A stretch of 64,000 nucleotides of DNA from Hypericum androsaemum (GCA_963995505.1 OZ023196.1:9793106-9857105); one strand, 5' to 3'; counted from the first letter of the stretch, positions 12,831 through 23,207 are shown. Made by a program: numbers and translations. The notes: generated from the sequence alone by a model not told the origin.

Positions 12831-13334
12831 GCAACCCCTAATCTGTACCCGTGTACTTCCCTTGCAGAAAATTGCAGCTGTTGGATCTAATAAAAATGGA
12901 GGTGGCCTGGAGGTGGAAAAACCTGGATTTTGTAATGACTGAAATGGGTTTCTTGGGAAGCTTCGATACAACGGGAGTTTTGGGGAGCTTCGATACTATG
13001 CGAGTTTTGGTTAAACGGAAGAGTGGCTGTGCCTGGACGGAGCTTGAAGATGTTGGCCGGAGAAGAGGTTGACCGGAGCTTGAAAAGGTTGGTCGGAGAA
13101 GATGGAGGAGAGAGGAGATGGTTTTTTATTTTATTTTTTGAATGGTATAAATGTCATTTAAAAAATAATGTTGACTACTAACATGAGCGAGTGATCTGAG
13201 AGTTGCATAGGAACAGTAAGGACCAAATTGAAAATATTGTTAAATATTAGGGACCGGAAAGCAATTTCCCCAGATTTAAACGAGAGAAAATAAACTCAAG
13301 AACATATCATAAATAAAAAATTGTTATTAACACC
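12831..13334. other. Non-coding interval right of the split gene
   Basis: Contains a short direct repeat CTTGCAGAAAATTGCA (about 12812 and 12860) and a GC-richer stretch with AGCTTCGATAC repeats (12959-12995). Short frames here are not supported. From about 13080 it is ordinary AT-rich DNA. Confidence 0.4.
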
Positions 13335-13429
13335 AGACCATATTTATGTCGTGATTACACTAAAACTTTGCGCTATGCTCACTAAAGTTCGTGCTTAGTT
13401 TTCTTTTTTATTTTTAATTTTTTTAATAA

Positions 13430-13925
13430 GTAAAGTGATATATTCTACAAATAAAAATCCCACAAAAATGGTTACACCAGAGATATAAAAGTACTATATC
13501 TAGGTAGTCAGATAGCGCCAATCAATATACGCCATATTGATGGGCGCTATCTGAAACATCGCCAAGGAAGCACCAAAATAATTCTAACCAAAGACCCCAA
13601 ATTACAGGGGGTCGAAATACCTGAAATTGGACAAACCACAAGTAGAATCCTTGATCAATTGAAGGATTTTGGAGGTGTCTTCCTTCCACGTCACGCCCGA
13701 GGCAATAAGCTTCGCACGTAAGACAACATCCTGCGCCTCCAAACCAGTCATGATCGAGCCAAGGCTTGGCATTGGAGTAGGGCGCTTCAGCAGCCTAATT
13801 TTTACCTTCCAAAGCAGGACCCCCGAGAGAGCATCGGCCTTTTCAGTAGATTTCTTGACACGACAGCTCAAACGCGTCGGAGTCGACACAAACAAACTAC
13901 CAATGCGACCCTTCCGCCAATTCTT
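13430..13925. other. Unidentified insert in the duplicated flank
   Basis: Absent from the paralogous position near 54855. Its right part (13602-13925) holds an open frame on the minus strand (motifs WRKGRIGSLF, GSIMTGLEAQDVVLRAKLIA, WKEDTSKILQLIKDS) with a plausible amino-acid mix, but I recognise no family. The frame is also open on the plus strand, so coding status is undecided. Extending the minus frame past 13925 runs into duplicated host DNA, so an upstream start there would be artificial. The left part contains a strong hairpin at 13508-13554. Confidence 0.4.
13508..13554. repeat. Perfect-arm hairpin, 47 bases
   Basis: TCAGATAGCGCC and its exact complement GGCGCTATCTGA enclose a second arm pair ATCAATAT/ATATTGAT and a five-base loop, with a single A/G mismatch between the two arms. 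It lies at the left of the unidentified insert. Confidence 0.8.
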
Positions 13926-14290
13926 TTTAAAATCCTTGGTTAGAAAGATATCAAGTTTATCCGCTACTATAAACATATATATGAATGAGACACATGATAA
14001 CAAAGAAAGCCAAGAAATCGCATCAAAATCCGCCAAAACATAGATAAATTTACTGATAACTAGAAATTTCGAGTTTAAATTTTAGCTAGTATACAATCAC
14101 GTGTACCAACACATCTAACTAGCTAGAATTCTTGTATCACAGTAATTACTCATTCCATGGAGGACCATACAATATATAAGTGAATAGTGACCAATATTCT
14201 ACAATAGAGTAGTTAAGGTCCAAATTTATTTGAATTGCCCGGTGGTAGGTTGGTCTGGTATTATTTTCAGTTGAGAATAACTAATGTTAC

Positions 14291-14856
14291 TAGGGGTGTG
14301 CATTCGGTATTTACCGATTTCGATTACCGAATACCGAATTTACCGAATACCGAAATGCTAAAAAGGCTCTACCGATCCCGAATAGTCTTTGGTAAATTCG
14401 GTATTTACCGAATTTAATTTTGGTAAATTCAGTATTTACCGAATTTCTCAAATTTTTTGAAAACTTTATAATTCGTCATTAAATTTAATCAAAAAATACA
14501 AAATAGTTTCAATAAACACAAATTCAATCTAATAAGTACAAGGCCATCAAGTCTAATTAGTATAAAGTCTATCTAGAGTATGCACTTTTTGATGAGGTCG
14601 AGGAACTTTTCGGTAAATTATCTATAATTTGGCTTATATATCTATCAATATATTTGGTAAATTACCATTTCGGTAAATTTGGTATATTTGGTAAAATATC
14701 GGTATTTACCAAAATTTACCGAATACCGATATATACCAAAATTTTCAAAAATCTCCTACCAAATTGATTACCAAATATCGATTTACCGATCCCGAACTAC
14801 CAATTACCAAAATTTTACCGAACTTACCAAATTCTAATTACCATTTGCTCACCTTA
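14291..14856. mobile_element. hAT-type MITE with TTTACCGAA motif array
   Basis: Ends TAGGGGTGTGCA and the inverted TGCTCACCTTA, flanked by AATGTTAC (14283-14290) and AATGCTAC (14857-14864), an eight-base duplication with one change. The paralogous locus at 55484-55492 reads CCAATGCTACACAG without the insert, a direct empty site. The two outer thirds consist of TACCGAATTTACCGAA-type motifs. No transposase. Confidence 0.88.
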
Positions 14857-14903
14857 AATGCTACACAAAAAGAAATTATTCTGGTGTACGTATTTGTGAG
14901 CCC

Positions 14904-15164
14904 CGAGAGGAGGCCTGCGCCCCATTGGCGATGAGGGGAAGTGCCGCGCTCCACGTCCTAAGCAACGTTCCACGCCCTCCGGAGCTTTTTAGGTGTTCAA
15001 AGGGGACAAGAGATCTTCTCGAGGGCGGGCTCCTTAGAGAGACCGGATTAGGATGTTGCTTAATGGGACCGAAAGCTCTGGGAGACATAGTGGCAGATGG
15101 CTTGACGGAGGGTTAATTTTGGGAAATTAACTTTAGAGGGGCTCTAATATATATATATATGGGA
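14904..15164. other. GC-richer stretch of unknown origin
   Basis: Sits exactly where the glycine-rich coding sequence would be expected. Composition (about 14890-15115) is much richer in GC than its surroundings and it is open on both strands (14876-15088 minus, 14925-15116 plus), but neither frame looks like a known protein. An (AT)n run follows near 15149-15162. Confidence 0.35.
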
Positions 15165-15370
15165 CTGTTTTTTCTTTCATAATCACTTATCTATATTAAA
15201 TTATCTTTGTATAATCATACTGATTAATTTTGACATTGTACATCTTCAAAACCATCCAAAATATTTTAAACCTTTCTCTCTCAATCTTTCCTTCCTGTCT
15301 TCTGTTCTTTCTCCCTCTCCCCACCACGCTATAAAAAAATGACATATTTTGCTCATTGAAGTAACCCATT
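15165..15370. repeat. Local duplicated host segment, copy 3 (left part)
   Basis: Matches 4590-4795 (ATCTTTGTATAATCA, TTTTGACATTGTACA, TGCTCATTGAAGTAACCCATTGGG). The match breaks at the foldback element and resumes at about 16550 with GGAGTTAAATTATCTTAAACAA, as in 4885. Confidence 0.75.
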
Positions 15371-15389
15371 GGGGTTTTTTCACAAAAAT

Positions 15390-16542
15390 GGTGCTACAGT
15401 GAGAAAGTATTAGGAAAATGACGTTGCAGAAAACATATTTGTGGATATGATGTCCACGTCAAACTGCGACAAAAAATTCTTATCTTGACACGAAAATACA
15501 ACTGTTTTTGTCATAGTTACCAAGATAAGACAGTTTTTGTCGTTGCCAAGATACAACTAAAAAAGTAATATCTTGGTAAAATACTTTTTTAATCATATTT
15601 TGGTTAGAGGCTGTGCGGCGACAGCCATTCCTTAGAATAACTTAGTGAGCCGATAATTAAGTACTTTTGGTATCAGAGAAAATATTGGTGATGCCTTATA
15701 AAAATTATAGTTCCGCTTATTTCTCCAAAAATAAAAATATCTTTTGCAGAAAAATATTTGGGCCGAAAGTAATTTTCTATGGAACATTCGTAACCAATTG
15801 TTTTTTTGAGAAATATTCGTTAGGATTCTAGTTGCAGAAAAATATTTGTTATATATATAACACAAAGAATACAAAATAAAAAAATCTACAACATGAAAAA
15901 TAACATAATTTCCACAAGAAATGACCTTCCTTTTCCAAATAATTAGTTAGGTTTCTCTTAGTCAAGTTCTTCGTTGTCGGAAACAAGAAATTAATGAGCA
16001 TAACTTTCTTAGTTATAAATCCTACGTGATTAAACCTGTACTTTATGATACTAATTACGGAAATTTTCTATAGATTAAAATTAATGTGATAGAACCTCCG
16101 GTTTTATACGAGGTTACCTAACAGTTAAGTAAAAATTTGTTACGAATATTCCATTGAAAATTACTTTCGGCCCAAATGTTTTTCTGCAAAAAATATTTTT
16201 ATTATTGGAGAAATAAGCGGAACTAAATTTTTATAAGGCATCACCAATATATTCTCTGATACCAACAGTACTTAAATTATCGGGTCACAAAGTTATTCTA
16301 AGGAGTGGGTGTCGCGGCATAGCCTCTAACCAAGACACGACTAAAAACGTCGTTTCGTACCAAGATACTACTTCTTTAATCGTATCTCGGCGACGACAAT
16401 TTTATCTTAGTAACTACGAGAAAAAAAGTCGTATTTTGGTAATAATATATGATTTTTTCATTACAATCTGACGTGGACACCACATCTATAAAAAAAAATT
16501 TCTGGAACGCCATTTGTCTAATACATTTCCACTGTAGCACCA
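15390..16542. mobile_element. Foldback element with long inverted arms
   Basis: The outer ends are GGTGCTACAGTG...GTATTAG and its inverted copy CTAATAC...CACTGTAGCACC. The similarity continues inward for about 410 bases on each side (15390-15803 against 16136-16542). It includes GTGTCCACGTCA, TCTTGGTTAGAGGCT, TTATAAAAAT.TAGTTCCGCTTATT and GGGCCGAAAGTAATTTTC in inverted pairs. A spacer of about 330 bases separates the arms. It interrupts duplicated host DNA, so it is an insertion. No clear target-site duplication is visible and some host bases seem lost at the site. It has no coding capacity. Possibly a Mutator-like or hAT-derived foldback; the superfamily is open. Confidence 0.8.
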
Positions 16543-16549
16543 AAGGGGT

Positions 16550-17010
16550 AAATAAATTATTTTAAAGGAGTTAAATTATCTTAAACAATGAATTGAATTT
16601 GAACCTTTTGAATAGATAACTTATTAGAGGAAGAACTTTTACTTTTTACCTGATTGTACAATGCTGAATTTTAAAATTTGTGGGTTTTCCAATATGTAAC
16701 ATGTACCATGCGTTTAGGTCAAGATATAATGCAGTAACATACTTTGGTGGTAGTGAAGAACTTGGTACTAGATTTCTCATTTTGTAATTAAAAAATTTAC
16801 CCTATTCAAACATAGATTAATCTATTTATGCGAAAGTCTTATAAAAGTCGGTGGTGAGTATCTTAATGCAATTCCGTATCTGTGTCCTCTAGCAACTTTT
16901 TACTTGAGTTGTCTTGGCCTCGTGATGTAAGGTACGAGGAGGATTACGATTGGTCGGCCGGGGATTTGGATGTCTGTCATTCATTCACGTTTTGATTTGC
17001 ATGCACTAGC
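16550..17010. repeat. Local duplicated host segment, copy 3 (right part)
   Basis: Matches 4880-5400. Ends at TTTGCATGCACTAGC, where the copia element at 17011 begins. After that element, about 190 bases of the segment present in copies 1 and 2 are missing. Confidence 0.75.
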
Positions 17011-17913
17011 TGTTGGGTTTTGAATGCATTTTTTAATGCATTTGTCCCAAAGTGGAAAGACCTAAAGTGGAGGTCCAAAAGGGAAATGAATGGGGCAATA
17101 CCACATTGATTAGAGCAAGGAGGATTTCCTTGTTTATAAGGAATTCCCCTCCTTGCCTCTCAACTTGATTGGCTACCCAAAAGGCTCACCCACCGAGCAC
17201 GCGCACGCGCACGCGCTCGCGCTCGCGCACGCGCACGTGCGTGTGCGTGTGGCGCATTGGACGCAGGTCGCACGTGCGCATCGTCGCGAGGAGCTGGAGG
17301 AGCCTTAAGTATTTTGCCCGGGCCCGGACGCAGCTGCGCAGCTACCGAAGCGACGAGGAGCTGCGAGCGCCTTCAGGTTGGCCGCCGAAGAGGCACGACG
17401 GGATGGAAAGTCCGGGAGACTTCCAGAAGGCCGAAGGGCTGCGAAATCCGTCGCGAAAGGGCACCAGCGCAGCCTGGTGCGCCTGGAAGGGTCTAGAAGC
17501 CATCGAAGGGCCACGAGCGCAGCCAGACAGCCTGTTGGCCGAGCGGACGCGTCCCCTCGGGGTGGCTGCCTCCCTGCCTCCTCCAGCCTATAAATAGGCG
17601 TGCCCTCCTTGCCATTTCCTGATCCCAGCAACAAAGCATTCTCCGAGCATTTGTTGACTTCTTCTCTTCCCCCGTTCTTCACTTAGAAAAGAGTCCGAAA
17701 GTTCTGGGTATATAAGGGTTTGCCCGAAAGTTTCGAGATACGTGTGCAACGGTCTTGGAAACGCCCTAAACAGTCGTTGTATCTTGGGGACGATTGCCGA
17801 AGCCCGTACCGCACTGAAATATACGGGGCAATCTCGTCTTACGGAGAAAGTGTCCAACACTTGCCTCGACTGAAGAAGATCCTAATCAAGTACACCAACT
17901 CCGACTAACAACA
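17011..17913 (+). repeat. 5' LTR of the plus-strand copia
   Basis: Starts TGTTGGGTTTTGAATGCATT. A (GCGCAC)n-like stretch lies at 17195-17250, TATAAATA at 17589-17596 and a second TATATAAGG at 17708-17716. The end CAACA at 17909-17913 mirrors the start. The frames at 17169-17860 are LTR composition artefacts. Confidence 0.88.
17589..17596 (+). promoter_or_regulatory. TATA box of the plus-strand copia 5' LTR
   Basis: TATAAATA in CAGCCTATAAATAGGCG, conserved at 23096-23103 in the 3' LTR. Transcription would start about 30 bases downstream, leaving a leader of about 320 bases before the polyprotein ATG. Confidence 0.65.
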
Positions 17914-17930
17914 ATCGTAAGACGAGATTG
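17829..17930 (+). promoter_or_regulatory. LTR-end / leader stem: 15-base inverted pair
   Basis: CAATCTCGTCTTACG (17829-17843, inside the LTR) is exactly complementary to CGTAAGACGAGATTG (17916-17930), which starts three bases after the LTR, where the primer-binding site should be. The flanking positions can also form G-U pairs. No TGG-starting site complementary to a tRNA 3' end is present. The pair may prime reverse transcription in cis or simply fold the leader; see findings. Confidence 0.5.
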
Positions 17931-17941
17931 TGTACTTGAAG

Positions 17942-20900
17942 ATGGCATCAACAAGCTCAGCACCAGTGCCAGCGGTCCCGGGAACTGTCCACGCCGAAAG
18001 GCCGGCCAAGTTTAACGGTACCGAGTTCAAGAGGTGGTAACAGAAGATGTTGTTCTACCTGACGACGCTCAACCTTGTCCGATTCCTGAAGGAAGAGGCT
18101 CCGAAGGTAGCGGAAAATGAGGCAGATCAACAGAAGATCAACGCCCTCGATGCATGGAGTCACAGCGACTTCCTATGCCGGAACTACGTCCTGAATGGAC
18201 TAGACGACACGCTCTACAATGTCTACGCGGAAGCTAAGACCGCTAAAGAGCTGTGGATTTCACTCGAGAAGAAGTACAAAACGGAGGATGCCGGGACGAA
18301 GAAATTCATCGTCGGACGATTCCTCGACTTCAAGATGGTGGACTCCAAGAAGGTCATTGACCAAGTGCAAGAGTTACAGCTGATCCTTCACGAGATCCAA
18401 GCCGAAGGGATGCAACTCAGCGAGTCCTTCCAAGTAGCTGCAATGATCGAGAAGCTCCCCCCGCTGTGGAAGGATTTCAAGAGCTACCTCAAGCACAAGA
18501 GGAAGGACATGGGACTAGAAGACCTGATAGTGAGACTAAGGATCGAGGAAGACAACCGAAAATCCGAAGTCGAGCAAGGCAAGGCCAACTCTGAGACCAC
18601 CGTGCACCTCGCTGAGGGAAAAAGTGGCAAGAAGAGGAAGAAGTCCGAGGATAAGCAGAAGGAGCAAAAGCCCAAGAAGAAAAAGATCAAGGGCGACTGC
18701 TACAACTGCGGAAAACCCGGACACATGGCTAAAGACTGTCGCCAGCCGAAGAAGGACGACCAAGGAAGGGCTAACCTGGCTGAAGACTTGTCCCAGATGG
18801 ATCTGTCAGCCGTAGTGTTTGAAGCCAACCTGGTGGACAATCCGAGAGAGTGGTTCGTGGACACTGGAGCTACCCGCCACGTCTGCTCGAACAAAGAGAT
18901 GTTCTCGAACTATATCCCGATCACTGGCCGAAAGCTGTTCATGGGAAACTCCGCAACATCCAAGATCGTCGGTCTGGGAAAGGTGGTCCTGAAGCTGACC
19001 TCAGGAAAGGAGCTGACCCTCAAGGATGTGCTGCATGTCCCGGACATCCGCAAGAACTTAGTTTCCGGCTCACTGTTAAGCAAAGCCGGTCTTAAGCTTG
19101 TATTTGAGGCTGATAAGTTTGTACTGACCAAAGCGGGTCAATTCATAGGAAAGGGTTATCTAGAAAGGGGGCTATTTAAGATGAATGTAATAACTGTACA
19201 TCGCACCTTTAACGGTGAAAATAAAGTTAATGCTTCTTCTTACTTGGCCGAGTGTTCTAATTTATGGCATGGTAGATTAGGACACGTAAATTTAAACTCG
19301 CTAAGAAAGTTAGTAAGTTTAAATTTATTACCGAATCTAGAGTTCAACCCATCCGATAAATGTGAAGTATGTGTGGAGGCTAAAATGACCAAAGCACCTT
19401 TCCATTCAGTGGAAAGAAGTACTACGCCTTTAGAATTAATTCATACGGACACTTGCGATATGAAACACGTGCAAACTAAAGGCGGGAAGAAATTCTTCAT
19501 AACGTTTATCGATGATTGCACGAGATACTGTTACGTATATCTCCTAAGGGACAAAGACGAAGCTCTTGATGCTTTTAAGAGATATAAGAATGAGGTTGAA
19601 AATCAACTCAACGTGAAAATCAAAATGATCCGAAGTGATCGAGGAGGAGAATATGTAGCTCCGTTTGAGGAACTCTGTCAAGAACATGGCATTATTCATC
19701 AGACGACTGCTCCATATTCACCTCAATCGAATGGCGTAGCTGAATGCAAAAATCGAACTCTTAAGGAGATGATGAACGCTATGTTGATTAGCTCGGGCTT
19801 ACCCCAGAATATGTGGGGGGAAGCTGTGCTCTCAGCTAACCACATTCTAAACAAATTGCCACACAAGAAAAGGGATAAAACCCCATATGAACTATGGAAA
19901 GGAAGGAAGCCTTCCTACGGTTACCTTAAAGTGTGGGGGTGCCTAGCAAAGGTCGAAGTACCTAAGCCTAAGCAGGTGCGAATAGGACCACAGACCATTG
20001 ATTGCATCTTTATCGGATATGCGCAAAATAGTAGTGCTTATCGATTCTTGGTGCATAAATCTGAAAACCCTGAGATAAACACGGGAATGGTCATAGAATC
20101 AAGGAACGCAACATTTTTTGAAGATAGCTTTCCTAATAAGGAAAGAAAGGAAGCAAGTCCGAAGAAAAGGGCTCACGAGACTACGCAAGGGTCAAATCAG
20201 AAAGATGATGAACCTAGACGTGGTAAACGGACGAAGGTGACCAAATTTTTTGGTCCGGACTATCTAACCTATACGTTAGAAGATGAACCCAGGACAATCC
20301 AAGAGGCATTGTCCAGTCCAGATGCTCCTCTCTGGAAGGAAGCTATCAATAGTGAGATAGAATCCATTATGCAAAACCACACGTGGGAAATCGTGGATCT
20401 CCCACCGGGCTGCAAACCTTTGGGATGCAGGTGGATCCTAAAAAGGAAATACAAAGCTGATGGATCAATCGACAAGTACAAAGCTCGATTGGTAGCTAAG
20501 GGGTTCAAGCAGAAGGAGGGATATGATTTCTTTGACACGTATTCACCGGTCACAAGAATCACATCGATTAGAGTACTCATAGCTGTTGCAGCACTCTATA
20601 ACCTCGAGATCCACCAAATGGATGTAAAAACAGCTTTCCTAAATGGAGAACTGGAATAGGAGATATACATGGAGCAACCTGAAGGGTTTGTGGCTCCCGG
20701 TCAAGAGCATAAAGTATGTCGACTAGTCAAGTCACTATACGGGCTAAAACAAGAGCCGAAATAGTGGCACGAGAAATTTGACAGAACAACCTTGTCAAAT
20801 GGATTTAAGATCAATGAGTGCGATAAATATATTTACATTAAGGGCACACCTGAAGCTTACGTAATTGTATGTCTCTATGTTGATGACTTACTAATTATGG

Positions 20901-21826
20901 GAAGCAATAAAGAGGTTATTGTGAAAACTAAGAACATGTTAAAGAACCACTTTGACATGAAAGATATGGGTCTGGCAGACGTCATACTAGGAATAAAAAT
21001 TTCTAGGAAAGCTGACGAAATTATCTTGACACAATCCCACTACGTGGAAAGCGTGCTCAAGAAGTTTGAAGCTTTCGACAAACCTCCGGTTAAGACTCCA
21101 GTAGATTTGAATCTACACTTAGCCAAGAATCGAGGGGACCCAGTATCGCAACTGAAGTATGCGCAAATTATCGGGAGCTTGATGTATTTAACAAACTGCA
21201 CTCGTCCCGATATTGCGTACTCAGTTAGTAAACTTAGTAGATTCACAAGTAATCCAGGGAAGGATCACTGGCTAGCTCTGGAAAGGGTTTTACGGTATTT
21301 AAAACATACCATAAGCCATGGCATACATTATGCTAAATATCCAGCTGTATTAGAAGGATACAGTGACGTAAACTGGATATCAGATACTAAGGACTCCAAA
21401 TCCACGAGTGGATACGTATTCACCATAGGAGGAGGAGCTGTGTCTTGGAAGGCCTCTAAACAAACGTGCATAGCTCTATCCACCATGGAGTCAGAGTTTA
21501 TAGCACTAAATAAAGCTGGGGAAGAAGCTGAATGGCTCAGAAACTTCCTAGAGGATATTCTGTGCTGGAGTAAATCGGTGCCTCCCGTATTGATACATTG
21601 TGATAGCATGTCTGCAATCGGGAGAGCAGAAAGTACATTGTACAACGGAAAGTCTCGACATATCCGTCGGAGACACAATACCGTTAGACAGTTGATCTCT
21701 AGTGGGGTGATCACCATTAACTATGTAAAGTCCAAGGATAACTTAGCTGATCCTTTTACAAAAGGAATCAATAGAGATCAAATGTACAACGCAGTAAGGG
21801 GAATGGGATTAAAATCCACACACTAA
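17942..21826 (+). pseudogene. Copia gag-pol polyprotein with three in-frame stops
   Basis: One frame of about 1,295 codons from ATG 17942 (MASTSSAPVP) to TAA, interrupted by TAA 18038-18040, TAG 20657-20659 and TAG 20762-20764. Gag (DUF4219/UBN2-like, RWQQ-type motif hit by the first stop; [14 protein letters not shown]) is followed by zinc knuckle [14 protein letters not shown] (about 18697-18738). Protease is [13 protein letters not shown]. Integrase has HGRLGHVN...CEVC with D, D and E in [14 protein letters not shown] and GVAECKNR. Reverse transcriptase has YVDD (about 20877-20888), split by the two TAG codons upstream. RNase H ends [14 protein letters not shown]...ADPFTKG. All catalytic motifs I checked are intact, so decay is limited to the three stops. 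Confidence 0.9.
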
Positions 21827-22369
21827 AGAACGTCCATAGCGGTAACTCAACCATGATGAGTGGAGATCCCATAAACTTGGTTCAATGAGACAATTAAGTT
21901 ATGGAGGGTTCAGTGAATCACCTGGAACCTATGTCATTCTCAGAAGCTGCCCAGGTATTAACCTGCAGAGGTGTGGTAAGGATAAGCATTACGCTTTTAA
22001 TGATTCCTATACCTTGATTAAGGTGGAGTATGGTAGGATACTCCTGATAGGAGATCACCTATGTAAGTGTGAAGTGAGGCCACTTCAAATGGGAAAAACA
22101 CTTATGAATCCAAGATACGGTCCATGGCCGAAACAGACACAACGTGAGAACCTAAATATACTAGGGTTATTATTGTGTAAATGTAATTGTCTTGGTTTAC
22201 ACCAAAAGCTGACGGTTCAAGACATCACGTTCACCGAGCAGCGAGTAAATCCGATTACATATTACTAGAGAAAGTTCAAAGACGCAAGCTACCTGTCTCG
22301 ATGCAATAATAACACGTCAGAACTTTTGATTAGAGTCTGCATGCATTAAACATCATTCATGTGGGGGAT
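21827..22369 (+). other. 3' untranslated region and purine tract of the copia
   Basis: About 540 bases between the polyprotein stop and the 3' LTR. Includes AACTTGGTTCAATGAGACAA, which recalls the 3' leader motifs of Tork-type elements, and GTGGGGGAT immediately before TGTTGGG. The frame at 21885-22268 has no recognisable product and is probably chance. Confidence 0.6.
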
Positions 22370-22587
22370 TGTTGGGTTTTGAATGCATTTTTTAATGCAT
22401 TTGGCCCAAAGTGGAAAGGCCCAAAGTGGAGGCCCAAAAGGGAAATGATTGGGGCAATACCACATTGATTAGAGCAAGGAGGATTTCCTTGTTTATTAGG
22501 AATTCCCCTCCTTGCCTCTCAACTTGATTGGCTACCCAAAAGGCTGACCCACCGCTAGCTGCCTGCGAGGACGGTGCGAAGCACCGT

Positions 22588-22618
<31 letters not shown>

Positions 22619-22619
22619 T

Positions 22620-22650
<31 letters not shown>

Positions 22651-23207
22651 CGCACGCGCACGCGAACGTGCGCGTGTTCATGGCGTATTGGACGCAGGTC
22701 GCAATGGGCACTTTGTGGCGCACTTCGCACGTGTGCATCGTCGCGAGGAGCTGGAGGAGCCTTAAGTATTTTGCCCGGGCCCGGAGGCAGCTGCGCAGCT
22801 ACCGAAGCGACGAGGAGCTGCGAGCGCCTTCAGGTTGGCCGCCGAAGAGGCACGACGGGATGGAAAGTCCGGGAGACTTCCAGGAGGCCGAAGGGCTGTG
22901 AAATCTATCGCGAAAGGGCGCCAGCGCAGCCTGGAGCGCCTGGAAGGATCCAGAAGCCTCCGAAGGGTCACGAGCGCAGCCTGGCGCGCCTGGAAGGGTC
23001 TAGAAGCCACCGAAGGGCCACGAGCGCAGCCAGACAGCATGTTGGCCGAGCGGACGTGTCCCCTCGGGGTGGCTGCCTCCCTGCCTCCTCCAGCCTATAA
23101 ATAGGCGTGCCCTCCTTGCCATTTCCTGATCCCGGCAACAAAGCATTCTCCGAGCATTTGTTGACTTCTTCTCTTCCCCCGTTCTTCACTTAGAAAAGAG
23201 TCCGAAA
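22370..23207 (+). repeat. 3' LTR of the plus-strand copia, 3'-truncated
   Basis: Aligns with 17011-17700 and then stops at GAGTCCGAAA; the last 213 bases of the LTR are missing. It has three features absent from the 5' LTR: a GGACGGTGC-GAA-GCACCGTCC hairpin (22569-22589), a (GAGCAC)n run (22590-22651) and a tandem copy of a 50-base unit (22927-22976, 22977-23026; single at 17470-17519). TATAAATA is at 23096-23103. Confidence 0.85.
22590..22651. repeat. (GAGCAC)n hexamer run
   Basis: About ten GAGCAC units with one CAT variant, grading into CGCACG units to about 22670. It produces the spurious Thr-Ser and Val-Leu repeats in translated frames. Confidence 0.85.

Larger units (their letters stand above)
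13335..14290. repeat. Orphan duplicate of the glycine-rich gene's 3' flank
   Basis: Matches 54781-55490, the sequence just downstream of the glycine-rich protein gene, in the same orientation. Shared stretches are ACACTAAAACTTTGCGCTAT, AAATCCTTGGTTAGAAAGAT, TACAATCACGTGTACCAACA and CAATATTCTACAA.AGAGTAG. After the MITE at 14291-14856 the match resumes at 14857-14903 with the gene's probable 3' UTR (GCTACACAAAAAGAAATTATT...GGTGTACGTATTTGT). It then stops where the coding sequence should begin. This copy has therefore lost its gene. Confidence 0.8.
17011..23207 (+). mobile_element. Ty1/copia retrotransposon, nearly complete
   Basis: A 903-base 5' LTR (17011-17913, TGTTG...CAACA), a leader of 28 bases, a polyprotein in one frame (17942-21826), a 540-base 3' untranslated part, a purine tract GTGGGGGAT (22361-22369) and a 3' LTR from 22370. 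The 3' LTR stops at about 23207 and joins host sequence, and about 190 bases of host DNA expected there are gone, so no target-site duplication remains. The LTRs differ at several percent of aligned bases and by indels, so the element is not recent. Clade is probably Tork-like from the Gag and long 3' leader, but this is not certain. Confidence 0.92.

Noticed and set aside
13602..14036. A 144-residue protein with an N-terminal membrane segment
   Set aside because: The membrane segment is encoded by duplicated non-coding host DNA also found at 54870-55210; only the part within 13602-13925 could be real.
22392..23189. Thr-Ser-Thr-Ser and Val-Leu-Val-Leu proteins at the 3' LTR
   Set aside because: Produced by the GAGCAC hexamer run and GC-rich LTR; the paired frames at 17169-17682 in the 5' LTR have the same cause.
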